In this document: one piece after another, positions 36,871-45,370 of the stretch
Numbering within the stretch: position 1 is the first letter of the stretch
How the letters are laid out: each line of letters opens with the position of its first letter
DNA from: an uncultured Clostridia bacterium
Lineage (GTDB): Bacteria > Bacillota > Clostridia > Oscillospirales > Ruminococcaceae
Length of the DNA stretch: 64,000 nt
Direction of reading: 5' to 3'
Assembly: GCA_947626755.1 (NCBI GenBank)
Contig: CANQTP010000005.1
Location: forward strand, 1-64,000
Notes under the pieces: model-generated
What the model was told of the DNA's origin: nothing
Databases searched by the model: none
What the model saw: only the letters and a program-made list of their open reading frames with translations
Program-made: the position numbers and the translations under genes

Positions 36871-36904
36871 GCCGTATTCGGAAAAATCCGAGTACGGCTT
36901 TTCT
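36871..36904 (+). terminator. rho-independent terminator of the plus-strand cargo operon
   Basis: GCCGTATTCGGA and TCCGAGTACGGC pair around an AAAA loop (one mismatch) and are followed by TTTTCTTATT, about 15 bases after the stop of the 66-residue gene. Confidence 0.8.
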
Positions 36905-37014
36905 TATTCCTCACTATCGGCTTCGTTCAGATGATTGACCTGAAGCAGACACATTGTAAATATGCCTACTGTACCGCCAAACATCGCTCCGCCGAGGAAA
37001 ATCAGCCAACCCAT
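36904..37014 (-). CDS. tiny membrane protein (DUF3789-like)
   Basis: A 36-residue protein reading MGWLIFLGGAMFGGTVGIF and then TMCLLQVNHLNEADSEE. One glycine-rich transmembrane helix is followed by the TMCLLQ motif that marks the DUF3789 peptides of clostridial mobile elements, from memory. Its ATG overlaps the stop of the next upstream gene (TAATG), giving translational coupling in the VirB4 operon. Function unknown. Confidence 0.65.
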   Translation of the reverse strand: MGWLIFLGGAMFGGTVGIFTMCLLQVNHLNEADSEE

Positions 37015-37172
37015 TACTTAGTATCCCAAGCGGATGCAGGGTAAGGGATTTCGGCAGCAGGCTTCTTCTTGTTCTTGATTGCAAGGCAAATCGCCGTTAC
37101 ACCTGCACCCACCGCCGCAATTACGCCTGCTGTGATACCGATAGTCTTAATGGTCTTTTTCTTCATCTTCAT
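37014..37172 (-). CDS. small single-pass membrane protein
   Basis: A 52-residue protein: a basic start (MKMKKKTIKTIG), one transmembrane helix rich in Ala/Gly (ITAGVIAAVGAGVTAICLAI), a KNKKK stop-transfer motif and the tail EIPYPASAWDTK. GGAGGA precedes the ATG, which overlaps the virB4 stop by one base. It is coupled in turn to the 36-residue gene. A small transfer-operon membrane protein of unknown role. Confidence 0.65.
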   Translation of the reverse strand: MKMKKKTIKTIGITAGVIAAVGAGVTAICLAIKNKKKPAAEIPYPASAWDTK

Positions 37173-39562
37173 TAGTTTTCCTCCTGTTCTTCGGGTTTTG
37201 TGGTCATAATCTTGTAGAGCTGTGTGTCCTTCGGGAACTTATCGACAAAAGGAATGATGACATTTCCGTAGAAGATAAGTCCTTCGCCCGCACCGCTGTT
37301 CGTTACATACGAAAGCTGATGAGGGGAAATATTGAGCTGCTTCGCAAGTATCTGACGGTCTCCGCCAGCCTGATTGAGCATATATATGAAGTCGGAGTTT
37401 TCAAAGATATTCTCAATCTCACGGCTTGCAAGCAAATCCTTTACATTCTGAGTAAGTCCCGTAGGAATACCGCCCCATTTTCTGAAACGCTTCCAGATTT
37501 CGCAGGAATAAGCCGCTGTCTGTTCTTCTTTGAGAAGAAGGTGGAACTCGTCGATATAGTAGCGAGTGGACTTGTGTTCGGCACGGTTGACCGTTACTCT
37601 GTTCCATACGCAGTCCTGAACGACAAGCATACCTATCTTTTTGAGCTGTTTGCCAAGCTCCTTGATGTCGAAACAGATAAGACGGTTATTCATATCAACA
37701 TTGGTACGATGATTGAATACGTTAAGAGAGCCTGTTACATACATTTCGAGAGCTGTCGCAATACGCTGAGCTTCAGGCTCGGTCTGTTTAAGCATAAGGT
37801 CGTACAAATCCTGCAAGATAGGCATTTCAGCCGTATCGGGATTTGCAAGGTAATCACGATAAACCATTCTCACGCAACGGTCGATAATGGTCTTTTCGAT
37901 AGGTTCAAGTCCGTTCTTGCCGCCGACAATCAGCTCACAAAGGGAGAGGATAAAGTCTGCCTTCAATGCGATAGGGCTTTCGTCCTCGGAGTAGTTGAGG
38001 TTGATGTCAAGCGGATTGATATACTGTGTGGAAGTAGGCGAAATCTTGACAACCTGACCGTTAAGACGGTTGACAAGCGGATAATACTCGGCTTCGGGGT
38101 CGCAGATGATAATATCGTCTGTTGTGGTAAGAAAAGCGTTTGTAATCTCACGCTTTGCGGAGAATGACTTACCACTACCCGGCGTACCGAGAATAAGACC
38201 GTTCGGGTTTTTAAGCTGCTTACGGTCGCACAAAATCATATTGTTTGAAAGTGCGTTAAGACCGTAGTAAAGAGCTTCACCGCCCTGAAAAAGCTCCTGA
38301 GTGGTGAACGGTACAAAAATCGCTGTGCTTGATGTGGTAAGTCCACGCTTGATTTCAATATCGTTTACGCCGATAGGAACACAAGCCATAATGCCATCTT
38401 CCTGCTGATAATCAAGGCGTTTGAGCTGACAGTTGTACTTCTGTGCGATACCCTGTTCCTGAAAGATGATATTGTCGAGCTTTCTTTTCGTGTCGGCTGT
38501 ATTCATAATGAGAATAGTAGCCATAAAAAGACGCTCGTTTCGGCTCTGCAAGTCATTGAGCAAGCTCTTTGCTTCCTTACCGAAGGTGTTAATGTCAGAC
38601 GGCATAATGTCAATGTCGTAGCCGTTTCTGAAAGCCTTTTTCTGTTCTTCCATCTTCATTTTATCAAGGTCGGTAATCTTGCTCTTAACCATTTTTACCG
38701 CCTTGTTCTGGTCGATAGACTGAATGTGAATACTGAGTGTGATATTATGCTCAATGTTCAGAAAATCGGCAAGCATACGGTCTGACATTTCAGAAGCCAT
38801 AATGTTGATGAATGAAACTGCTCCGTACTTGCCACTCATACGGAAACTGTTGCCCTTTGAGAAATCGAAGGACGAGGGAGCAATAAAGTCCTTGACGGAA
38901 AGACCTGACTTCGGGAGCAAATCCCAAGAGAAACGGAACTTTTCTCTACCATCGGGATTAAAGCTACGATGAAGCACCGCAAGGCGTTCAGCACCGTTCA
39001 TAGGCTGAGCAAGTACGCCCATAATCTTGAAGTTGCCCAGAATATCGGCTTCGATACGTTCAAGCTTCGGCTTTGCTTCTTTCAGGGACTTTTCTTTGAC
39101 CCCGAATGTGATATACTTGGTCTTGACAAGTCCGTTATTGCCCTTTGCAAGCTGATTTTTCAGCATTTCTGTGTATTCCTGACGAATATCGTTGAATTCG
39201 TCGTCCTGACCGTCAATTTCAAGCTGGCTGTGAAACTCCTCAACATCGGCTACCTGATTGAGAAAGGAAAGCTGAACATTGATGGAACTGTCAAAATAGT
39301 TGAGGAAGTCGCAGTAATTCTCGAAAATCGCTGTCTTATCCTCGTTCTGTGCAAGCTGATAGTTTATGTCGAAGAACTGAACTGTCTTGGTATAGAGATT
39401 ATCGTCCACCTTGCAGATACCGTCCTTGAACATCTGCTTGAAAGGGATTGACTGCTGTGCTGTTACAGGAACTTTACCGTTCCCGTTAGGACGAGCCTTT
39501 TTCACAGCAACGTCAATCTGCTTTTTCTTCTTGCCGGATACATTTTTAATTATCTTCGACAA
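37172..39562 (-). CDS. VirB4-family conjugation ATPase
   Basis: A 796-residue cytoplasmic ATPase that powers assembly and function of the type IV mating channel. Walker A is LGTPGSGKSFSAKRE (about residues 458-472), Walker B-type segments are DDIIICDPEAEYYPLV and STRYYIDEFHLLL, and the arginine-finger and RAA-type region includes TQNVKDLLASREIENI. The N-terminal 200 residues are the usual VirB4 domain that contacts other channel parts. Its start overlaps the PrgI gene by 17 bases, the common PrgI-VirB4 coupling. Length is normal for the Tn1549 family. Confidence 0.95.
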   Translation of the reverse strand: MSKIIKNVSGKKKKQIDVAVKKARPNGNGKVPVTAQQSIPFKQMFKDGICKVDDNLYTKTVQFFDINYQLAQNEDKTAIFENYCDFLNYFDSSINVQLSFLNQVADVEEFHSQLEIDGQDDEFNDIRQEYTEMLKNQLAKGNNGLVKTKYITFGVKEKSLKEAKPKLERIEADILGNFKIMGVLAQPMNGAERLAVLHRSFNPDGREKFRFSWDLLPKSGLSVKDFIAPSSFDFSKGNSFRMSGKYGAVSFINIMASEMSDRMLADFLNIEHNITLSIHIQSIDQNKAVKMVKSKITDLDKMKMEEQKKAFRNGYDIDIMPSDINTFGKEAKSLLNDLQSRNERLFMATILIMNTADTKRKLDNIIFQEQGIAQKYNCQLKRLDYQQEDGIMACVPIGVNDIEIKRGLTTSSTAIFVPFTTQELFQGGEALYYGLNALSNNMILCDRKQLKNPNGLILGTPGSGKSFSAKREITNAFLTTTDDIIICDPEAEYYPLVNRLNGQVVKISPTSTQYINPLDINLNYSEDESPIALKADFILSLCELIVGGKNGLEPIEKTIIDRCVRMVYRDYLANPDTAEMPILQDLYDLMLKQTEPEAQRIATALEMYVTGSLNVFNHRTNVDMNNRLICFDIKELGKQLKKIGMLVVQDCVWNRVTVNRAEHKSTRYYIDEFHLLLKEEQTAAYSCEIWKRFRKWGGIPTGLTQNVKDLLASREIENIFENSDFIYMLNQAGGDRQILAKQLNISPHQLSYVTNSGAGEGLIFYGNVIIPFVDKFPKDTQLYKIMTTKPEEQEEN

Positions 39563-39914
39563 TGCTTTTTACCTCCTTTTCTAAGTCATACTGCTTTTCG
39601 GCATATTCGTAGAGATTTTCTGTCTTATACGGTCTGACCTTTGGGCGAAGAAAACGGCTTTTTATCACCGTTTTCACCACCTTTTCAAAGGGCAATCCGT
39701 TTTTCTCATACATTGCTGCAAGGAAAGAGGGCATTGCAACTACAATAAGCAGAAGCATTGCCCCCATATTACCAAGAGCTTCATTTGTAAGGAAATAGGT
39801 CGGAACTGCTGTTGCTGCCGCTATCGAAAAGCAGATTAACTGTCTTTTTGTAAGATTGAAAGCGACCTTTGTCTTAATCTTCGCAAGGTCTTTCGGAACC
39901 TGAACATACGGCAT
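39546..39914 (-). CDS. PrgI-family inner-channel membrane protein
   Basis: A 122-residue protein with two transmembrane helices (about residues 26-44 and 49-67) following the YVQVPKDLAKIKTKVAFNL start typical of the PrgI family. The basic C-terminal tail probably faces VirB4. PrgI corresponds to VirB3 of other type IV systems. The gene overlaps the VirB4 start downstream and its own first codons overlap the end of the upstream gene, so the block is translated as a unit. Confidence 0.9.
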   Translation of the reverse strand: MPYVQVPKDLAKIKTKVAFNLTKRQLICFSIAAATAVPTYFLTNEALGNMGAMLLLIVVAMPSFLAAMYEKNGLPFEKVVKTVIKSRFLRPKVRPYKTENLYEYAEKQYDLEKEVKSIVEDN

Positions 39915-40281
39915 ACATAAAATCCTCCATTAACTGCTTGTAGGCGGGGCTATCCTTTGGCATTTCCTCAACAAAACGATAGCGATACTTCTCGAAATCC
40001 GCTTCGATATCCACGCTTATTTCCATAATAATGTCGCTTGGAAACCATTCCGCAAGGAATTTCACTGCGTCGTTGAACTGGCAAGCCCTGAGTTCGGAAA
40101 GCTCGGTTGTGCCAAAAACCTCCTCAAAATTATCATCAAGGTCGTCGCAGCAGGAACGAAAAAGAACTCGGTATGAGAGGGAGTTCTTTCCGCCAAGCAC
40201 CGCTTCAATCGAAAGTTCAGCCAGCCTTGCAAGATAATCCTGCTGTTTCCTTGTGATTGTTTCGTTACATTTGTAAATCAT
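39874..40281 (-). CDS. hypothetical ICE protein between VirB6 and PrgI
   Basis: A 135-residue soluble acidic protein starting at ATG 40281, chosen for AAAGGAAA upstream; the longer frame would overlap the VirB6 gene. It has a helical N-terminal part (ITRKQQDYLARLAELSIEAV) and several cysteines (SCCDDLDD, ACQF, VCSG). No domain was recognised. It ends 41 bases inside the PrgI gene. Its constant company with channel genes suggests a transfer function, but nothing more can be said. Confidence 0.65.
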   Translation of the reverse strand: MIYKCNETITRKQQDYLARLAELSIEAVLGGKNSLSYRVLFRSCCDDLDDNFEEVFGTTELSELRACQFNDAVKFLAEWFPSDIIMEISVDIEADFEKYRYRFVEEMPKDSPAYKQLMEDFMYAVCSGSERPCED

Positions 40282-40297
40282 ATTGCATTTCCTTTCT

Positions 40298-41167
40298 TTA
40301 GTGAGCATTAAAAATTGACTTTGAAATTGATGATGTCTTAAACAGCGTGAGGCAGAGAACAATGGAATACATACCGATACGCATAAGCATTGAGTGTAGG
40401 TCAGAAACTATAAGAATATCCTTTACTAACGCTGAATAAATGCCCACAATTACCATTATGAATAGTCCTTGAAAAGCAAGAGAAAGCAGGCTTCTGATAT
40501 AGTTTGTTCCGATATTTCCCCATTCACGATTGGTCATAGTGGCGAATGGGATAGGAGCAACAGAACAATACAGATAAATCTCAATCATTCTGTTTATAAG
40601 AACGACGGAAACAAGTATTGCTATCGCCTTAACTGCAAGGCTCACAACAGCCGCTTCGAGCATGAGGGCAATCAGTTCTCCAGTTCCCATAGCGTCGAGT
40701 GAGTCCCTGAACTGAATATAAATGCTCGTTACATCGACATAGGTGTCGTTGGTAATTGATATCGCCGCCTGATTGACAAGCCATTGCCCGACATCAAATA
40801 TCGCCATTGTTATCTCAAATGTGTGGGAAAGCAGCATAACTGCAACACAAGCCTTGAACACATACTTGAAGAATATGAATGTGTCAATATCGTGCATATT
40901 ATTCTTTTCGGTAATCATCGTTATAAGTTCGTAGCAAAGAACAAACGTGATGATTAAACCTGCAATCGGTATTACAACGTTTTTCGACAGGTTTTGTATC
41001 ATTGTAAAGATACTGCCGTTCCACTGAGAGGGCGTAAGCCCCACCTGACTTGCTATATCGCCGGTAGCTGCATTGGCATCATCGAATATTCCGATAAACA
41101 TTCCACCGCAGACGTCAACAAAAAAGTCGTGTATGGCGTCGCCAATGGATTGCAAAATATCATCCAT
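40298..41167 (-). CDS. VirB6/TrbL-like polytopic channel protein
   Basis: A 289-residue membrane protein with about six hydrophobic helices (VVIPIAGLIITFVLCYELI; FKACVAVMLLSH; AAVVSLAVKAIAILVSVVLI; SLLSLAFQGLFIMVIVGIYSA; ISIVLCL-type C-terminal helix). The central IEIYLYCSVAPIPFATM motif is shared by VirB6-like proteins of Tn1549-type elements. It forms the inner-membrane part of the DNA channel. It follows Maff2 after a conserved-position hairpin and precedes the 135-residue gene. Confidence 0.9.
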   Translation of the reverse strand: MDDILQSIGDAIHDFFVDVCGGMFIGIFDDANAATGDIASQVGLTPSQWNGSIFTMIQNLSKNVVIPIAGLIITFVLCYELITMITEKNNMHDIDTFIFFKYVFKACVAVMLLSHTFEITMAIFDVGQWLVNQAAISITNDTYVDVTSIYIQFRDSLDAMGTGELIALMLEAAVVSLAVKAIAILVSVVLINRMIEIYLYCSVAPIPFATMTNREWGNIGTNYIRSLLSLAFQGLFIMVIVGIYSALVKDILIVSDLHSMLMRIGMYSIVLCLTLFKTSSISKSIFNAH

Positions 41168-41196
41168 TACATACCACCTTTCTTATTTAATAGCAA

Positions 41197-41220
41197 AAGC
41201 CTGCCGTTTCGGGCAGGCTT
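41197..41220 (-). terminator. hairpin between Maff2 and VirB6 genes
   Basis: AAGCCTGCC and GGGCAGGCTT pair closely. On the minus strand it follows the Maff2 stop by about 23 bases and precedes the VirB6 start by about 30. A hairpin lies in the same place in the second conjugation module (63177-63213). It probably raises Maff2 transcript levels over the downstream genes. Confidence 0.6.
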
Positions 41221-41242
41221 CCGCTTTTGCCGAGCTGTTGGA

Positions 41243-41458
41243 TTAACCGAAAAGACCGGAAAGAAGGGGTACAAGTGTGATACCGATGAGAGCAACGCCA
41301 CCGCCAGCCATAAGCTGCTTCATACCCTGTGACTTTGCACCGGGGTTATCGTTACCGTAGCCTTCGAGAAGGTTGATTACGCCCCATACGCCAAGACCGG
41401 CACCAAGAGCGATTACAAGTGTCTGAAGAACATCAACAGCAGAGTTAAAAAAATCCAT
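41243..41458 (-). CDS. Maff2-family membrane protein
   Basis: A 71-residue protein with two hydrophobic helices (LQTLVIALGAGLGVWGVINL and MAGGGVALIGITLVPLLSG) linked by the conserved GYGNDNPGAKSQGMKQ loop. Maff2 proteins sit in all Tn1549-like transfer operons and resemble VirB2/pilin-like channel subunits in size and fold, a view based on topology. GGAGAT precedes the ATG. It is flanked by VirD4 upstream and VirB6 downstream. Confidence 0.9.
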   Translation of the reverse strand: MDFFNSAVDVLQTLVIALGAGLGVWGVINLLEGYGNDNPGAKSQGMKQLMAGGGVALIGITLVPLLSGLFG

Positions 41459-41523
41459 AGTTAAAAATCTCCTTTAAATTAAATAGTTTTGATTTGAATT
41501 TGGACACAAAAACAGCCGTCTGA

Positions 41524-43311
41524 TTATTCATCAGCGGCTTGCGTGTCATCTTCGTTTGTTTCCGAGCAGTCGTAAACCTCAACGACTGTATTCGGTTTTA
41601 CTGTGAGCTTATGGGATAGATACTTTTCTACATCGAAAAGATTTCTTTCGTCAGCGTCAGAGGTCAGAGCGAATTTTGGATGCTTCGTTAAATCGTACTT
41701 ATTACTGAGAAAAGGTCTCACGCCTCTAAGCTGCAAAATACACTTACTGCCGTCCATTACGCTGAGTTCGTCCATCGACATAAGCTCTTTGCCTGTTTTC
41801 TGGTAATTCAGAGAGTGCGAGGTTTCTTTTCCTCTGCTTTCACCAGTGTTATACAGGTCAATGGTTTCCTTTCCGAGAATTTCGGAAATTTCTTTCAGAG
41901 TGGTCTTTTCCTTACCACCGAGAAAGAGTGTTGTATCGCAGTTGCCCACGATAGTATCCGCATTATCCTTGTAAATCGCCTTTAACTGACTTTGTGCCTG
42001 CAAGATAATTGAAGCTGAAATTTCTCTGCTTCGTATCGTTGCTATGAGTTTGTCGAATTTTGGTATTTGTCCGATATTCGCAAACTCATCGAGTATAAAG
42101 CGAACGTGAACAGGGAGTCTGCCGCCGTATTTATCGTCGGCTTTGTCACACAACAGATTGAAAAGCTGAGTGTACATTATGGCTACGATAAAGTTAAAAG
42201 TATCATCGGTATCCGAGATTATGACAAAAAGTGCCGTCTTTTTATCGCCTAACGTATCAAGCTCAAGTTCATCATCTTCTGTTAATTCACGCAGCTCCGC
42301 AATGTCAAAAGGTGCAAGTCTTGCACCGCAGGATATGAGGATTGATTTTGCGGTCTTTCCCGCTGCCAGTTTGTATTTCTTGTACTGCCTTACGGCAAAA
42401 TGCTCAGGATTTTTCTGTTCAAGCTCCTTAAACAACAGGTCGATGGGATTTTCAAAGGTTTCGTCATCTTCTCGTGCTTCACTGGCATTTATCATCTCAA
42501 TAAGGGTATTGAGATTTTTTTCTTCCTTTGGAGCTTCGTACCAGATATATCCGATAAGTGCCGAGTAGTAAAGTCTTTCAGCCTTTACCCAGAAATCTTC
42601 ACCGCTTTGACTGCCTTCGCCTTTGGTGTTGGCAATAATTGTGTTTACGAGCTTCAAAATATCCTTTTCAGAACGGATATAGGCAAGTGGATTATAGTGC
42701 ATTGACTTTTTGAAATTGATAGTGTTCAGCACCTTGATTGCATATCCGCCGTCTTGCAGAGCCTTTCCGACTTCGTTCAGCACCGTTCCTTTCGGGTCTG
42801 TAACCACATAGGAGCTGTGCATTTGAAGTAAGTTCGGCTTTACATAAAATCGTGTTTTACCTGAGCCTGAGCCACCGATTACAAGGATATTCTTGTTTCG
42901 TGCGTACTTGGGTCCTGCCTTCGGTCTGCCGTCCATAGTCAGACGTTCCGTTTCGGTAAGAATGACATTATCCTCAAACTTGTCAGCCATATATGGCTTA
43001 ATATCTTCGGCATTACCCCATCGGGCAGAGCCGTACTCACAGCCTTTTCGGTATTTCTTTGCATTTTTACCTTTGACGTAAATAACGAGCTTTACGATTA
43101 CGCCACCCGCAACACCTATGAGAAGGTCTATCGGGTTGAAACTCGGCAAGGGATTGAGGAAAACCTCGCCCAAGCCGTCCATACCGTTCATTATCTTGTC
43201 GCCAAGTTCTGTGCCTGCGGCACTTGTAAATGCCTGAGATACCTTGTTGAAGAAATATCCGAGGATAATAAAAGGCAGAACCTTCATTACTTTTTGCTTG
43301 TCAAATTTCAT
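41524..43311 (-). CDS. VirD4/TraG-family coupling ATPase
   Basis: A 595-residue type IV coupling protein that brings the relaxase-DNA complex to the channel. Two N-terminal hydrophobic segments (about 10-28 and 62-80) anchor it. The GSARWG motif, Walker A (NILVIGGSGSGKTRFYVKPN, about 123-142) and Walker B (VRFILDEFANIGQIP) are intact, as are the ILQAQSQLKAIY and LGGKEKTTLKEIS segments. It overlaps the PcfB gene by one base. Length is normal for the family. Confidence 0.95.
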   Translation of the reverse strand: MKFDKQKVMKVLPFIILGYFFNKVSQAFTSAAGTELGDKIMNGMDGLGEVFLNPLPSFNPIDLLIGVAGGVIVKLVIYVKGKNAKKYRKGCEYGSARWGNAEDIKPYMADKFEDNVILTETERLTMDGRPKAGPKYARNKNILVIGGSGSGKTRFYVKPNLLQMHSSYVVTDPKGTVLNEVGKALQDGGYAIKVLNTINFKKSMHYNPLAYIRSEKDILKLVNTIIANTKGEGSQSGEDFWVKAERLYYSALIGYIWYEAPKEEKNLNTLIEMINASEAREDDETFENPIDLLFKELEQKNPEHFAVRQYKKYKLAAGKTAKSILISCGARLAPFDIAELRELTEDDELELDTLGDKKTALFVIISDTDDTFNFIVAIMYTQLFNLLCDKADDKYGGRLPVHVRFILDEFANIGQIPKFDKLIATIRSREISASIILQAQSQLKAIYKDNADTIVGNCDTTLFLGGKEKTTLKEISEILGKETIDLYNTGESRGKETSHSLNYQKTGKELMSMDELSVMDGSKCILQLRGVRPFLSNKYDLTKHPKFALTSDADERNLFDVEKYLSHKLTVKPNTVVEVYDCSETNEDDTQAADE

Positions 43312-43787
43312 TACAGTTCTGCCTCCCGTGTCTTGTTTTTCTCTCTTGTACGCTCCTGAGCCTTTTGCTTGACCTGCTCACCGAGAGTTTTAAGCTTTGC
43401 CTTGATAGATGGCTTTTCCTTCTTTTTGAGTTCTTTTCCAACAAAATCTTTGAAAGCAGCGTTCATAACCTCTGCGTCCTTTGCCTTGAAAAAGATGAAG
43501 TATCTCGGCGGCTTTTCAGAGCCGTCCTTTTTGAGAGAATAGTCGATACCGTACTTACGGGCAGTTTTGTTGAAGGACTTAATGTTTTGGTCGGTTACTT
43601 CAATATTCGTGAGCTTTTCGCCTTTTTGAATAAGGTGTTTTACCGACTGTTTTCCTTTATAGACCTTCGGGGACTTGTTTTTCTGTGCCGAGAGATAGGC
43701 TCTTACAGCCGATTTCAGCACATTTGCCGTTACTTTTGTTGCCCTGACCGAGAGCGACACGACTTTTTCGGAGTTCTGCTCCTGCAT
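43311..43787 (-). CDS. PcfB-family protein (DUF3801)
   Basis: A 158-residue, strongly basic protein. The core (GEKLTNIEVTDQNIKSFNKT, then YGIDYSLKKDGSEKPPRYFI) is the PcfB/DUF3801 fold, an alpha/beta domain that in pCF10 works with the coupling protein in relaxosome processing. The C-terminal 40 residues are Lys/Arg-rich. Its stop overlaps the start of virD4, as in other elements. Compare the much larger PcfB-like protein at 57835-60060. Confidence 0.85.
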   Translation of the reverse strand: MQEQNSEKVVSLSVRATKVTANVLKSAVRAYLSAQKNKSPKVYKGKQSVKHLIQKGEKLTNIEVTDQNIKSFNKTARKYGIDYSLKKDGSEKPPRYFIFFKAKDAEVMNAAFKDFVGKELKKKEKPSIKAKLKTLGEQVKQKAQERTREKNKTREAEL

Positions 43788-43875
43788 TACTGTCCTCCTT
43801 TCGGGTTATTTTTGTTCTTGCTAAGGGATTTTGAGTGGGAAACTCATTGTCTGACCTCCTTTTGGACATAAAAAA

Positions 43876-43906
43876 AGCAGTCAAGTGTTTTTGATACTTG
43901 ACTGCT
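43876..43906 (-). terminator. rho-independent terminator after the DUF6017-like gene
   Basis: AGCAGTCAAGT and ACTTGACTGCT form an 11-bp stem; on the minus strand it is followed by seven T residues. It separates the replication-type genes (43922-45267) from the PcfB/VirD4 operon. Confidence 0.85.
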
Positions 43907-43921
43907 ATGTACGGGACGGAA

Positions 43922-44719
43922 TTAACCGCCCCCATTAAAGTGATAATTCACTTCGGAGGTATAATAGTTGTCGATAGTAACGGCAGCATTATACAGGACT
44001 GTTTTCAGATAGGACTTGATATTACGCACTTTGCTTGGATTTTCTTTCAGACAGGAGAAGATATACTCGATGTGCATAGAATTGAGCTTCAGAATACGGC
44101 TCTTGACAAGCTCGGTCGGAACTTTATCCTTTCCGATATTCTGCGTTTCCGCTTCTGAGCATACACATTCAAGCATTATATCGACAATTTCATCAAGCTG
44201 TGCCTTGTTGTATTGGTCAACGATTAGGTCGTATTCGATATTTTCAAGAATGATTGCTCTGTATCCGTCAATCTTATCAATCCCATCAGGCAGGATAGAT
44301 TGATTGATATTAAAAAGCTCTTTATTTTCTTTTTCTTTATTTGATTTCTCTTTACTTAATTGTGCCGAGGACATCTGTTTGGGTTTTACCCGTTCGGATT
44401 TATTCCGTTTAGGTTCGTCGAAATGGCGTGGCTTCATTCTTATATCGTAGAACACTTCGCCGTAAGTTCCATTTTTTCGCCGTTCTCGGTATCGGGTGAT
44501 ATATCCTGTTGCTTCAAGCTCCTTTATGATAGAAGCGATAGTATCGGAACATTCACGGTTGATTTTCGATAAACCTGAGATTGTCATATCCCATTTTTCA
44601 GGGAGCGATAATATTTGGGAGAGTAAACCTCTGGCTTTAAGAGAAAGCCGCATATCTCTTAAATGGTAATTTGACATTACCGTGTATCCGTCTGCTGTTT
44701 CAACTCTGCAATACGCCAT
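43922..44719 (-). CDS. DUF6017/replication-initiator-like protein
   Basis: A 265-residue protein. Residues 1-95 form a winged-helix domain (SNYHLRDMRLSLKARGLLSQ, GLSKINRECSDTIASIIKEL) typical of replication initiator A and conjugation regulators. A charged linker is followed by a helical C-terminal domain (LDEIVDIMLECV, ELVKSRILKLNSMHIEYIF, SYLKTVLYNA) that matches DUF6017 as I know it. It starts one base into the stop of the upstream gene. Likely a DNA-binding protein for ICE replication or regulation. Confidence 0.75.
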   Translation of the reverse strand: MAYCRVETADGYTVMSNYHLRDMRLSLKARGLLSQILSLPEKWDMTISGLSKINRECSDTIASIIKELEATGYITRYRERRKNGTYGEVFYDIRMKPRHFDEPKRNKSERVKPKQMSSAQLSKEKSNKEKENKELFNINQSILPDGIDKIDGYRAIILENIEYDLIVDQYNKAQLDEIVDIMLECVCSEAETQNIGKDKVPTELVKSRILKLNSMHIEYIFSCLKENPSKVRNIKSYLKTVLYNAAVTIDNYYTSEVNYHFNGGG

Positions 44720-45267
44720 CAGAATTCAATCTCCAGCACGAGAATATCGTTATCTCCGATTTCTCCAAACTTTTCTTCAAAAAAGGTATTGACAAATTCG
44801 TCAAGATGTGCTTCATACATTGCCGCTTCGATTTCATCGGCAATTCTGCCCATTTCCTCGACCTCGGCACGGAGCTTGTCATACTCACGCTTTGTCTTAA
44901 TGAATTCAGCCGTGCTTGCACCCTTAATAGTACGGGGATAGACGAATGTTCTATACTCCTTAGCGTCAAGCTCCGCTTTCAGATTTGTAACCTTATTCCT
45001 GAGTTCTGCACCGAAGAAAAAAATCTTGAAAAAGGTCTTGACATTTTCCTCAGTTTGTGCTTCGGTTTTTTCTGAAAAATATTTCAGAAAAGACTTGACA
45101 TCTGTCAGCTTTTGTGCTATGAACCCCTCGAAAAAATTTTCAGAGAAGGGGTTGACAAATCTGTCATTCTGTGATAAGGGAGAACCCTTGAAATTTCTTT
45201 CAGAAAAGGTATTGACATTTCTGTCGTTCTGTGATATGGGACTTCCGATTGCTTTACTGTTCTTCAT
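44719..45267 (-). CDS. hypothetical ICE protein with repetitive N-terminus
   Basis: A 182-residue protein. The first 80 residues are degenerate repeats (SQNDRNVNTFSERNFKGSPL, then SQNDRFVNPFSENFFEG and weaker copies), reflecting an imperfect DNA repeat of about 60 bp. The C-terminal 100 residues are coiled-coil rich (FIKTKREYDKLRAEVEEMGR) and end with DNDILVLEIEF. AAAGGCGGA precedes ATG 45267. It is coupled to the DUF6017-like gene, so a replication or mobilisation accessory role is likely. No known domain was recognised. Confidence 0.6.
   Translation of the reverse strand: MKNSKAIGSPISQNDRNVNTFSERNFKGSPLSQNDRFVNPFSENFFEGFIAQKLTDVKSFLKYFSEKTEAQTEENVKTFFKIFFFGAELRNKVTNLKAELDAKEYRTFVYPRTIKGASTAEFIKTKREYDKLRAEVEEMGRIADEIEAAMYEAHLDEFVNTFFEEKFGEIGDNDILVLEIEF
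45020..45240. repeat. four imperfect repeats of about 60 bp, iteron-like
   Basis: Copies near 45029, 45091, 45147 and 45213 share AAAGG-N-TTGACAT followed by TCTGTC and TTNTGTG. The period is about 57-66 bp and the repeats lie inside the start of the 182-residue gene. Their spacing and position beside an initiator-like gene suggest initiator-binding iterons or part of an origin. Confidence 0.55.
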
Positions 45268-45326
45268 AATAATTCCGCCTTTCTTAATGTTGGTTTGAGC
45301 TTATCATATATTCAGGGAATAGAAAA

Positions 45327-45363
45327 ACCCCGTATCTAACGGTTTAACCGTCGGATACGGGGT
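45327..45363 (-). terminator. rho-independent terminator upstream of the ICE-A operon
   Basis: ACCCCGTATC and GATACGGGGT, with inner AACGG/CCGT pairing, form a strong stem followed on the minus strand by TTTTT. It would stop transcription arriving from the right, for example from the araC direction. Confidence 0.85.
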
Positions 45364-45370
45364 AATCTTT

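Larger units (their letters stand above)
1..45370. mobile_element. Tn1549-like integrative conjugative element (ICE-A), partial, interrupted by an IME
   Basis: The minus-strand block from 45.3 kb down to the left edge has the gene order typical of Tn1549/CTn-type elements of Clostridia: DUF6017-like protein, PcfB, VirD4, Maff2, VirB6/TrbL, PrgI, VirB4, CD1108, DUF4315, DUF4366, TopB, ArdC-like protein, TTRAP and the SNF2-methylase. The integrase, relaxase and left end would lie outside the window. The right limit is uncertain; it is placed near the minus-strand terminator at 45327-45363, beyond which the genes belong to sugar metabolism. The helicase is broken at about 20.88 kb and again near position 65, so this copy may be defective for autonomous transfer. 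That is inference. Confidence 0.8.

Noticed and set aside
37319-38167. 282-codon plus-strand frame opposite virB4
   Set aside because: It is antisense to the conserved ATPase and has no supporting start site.
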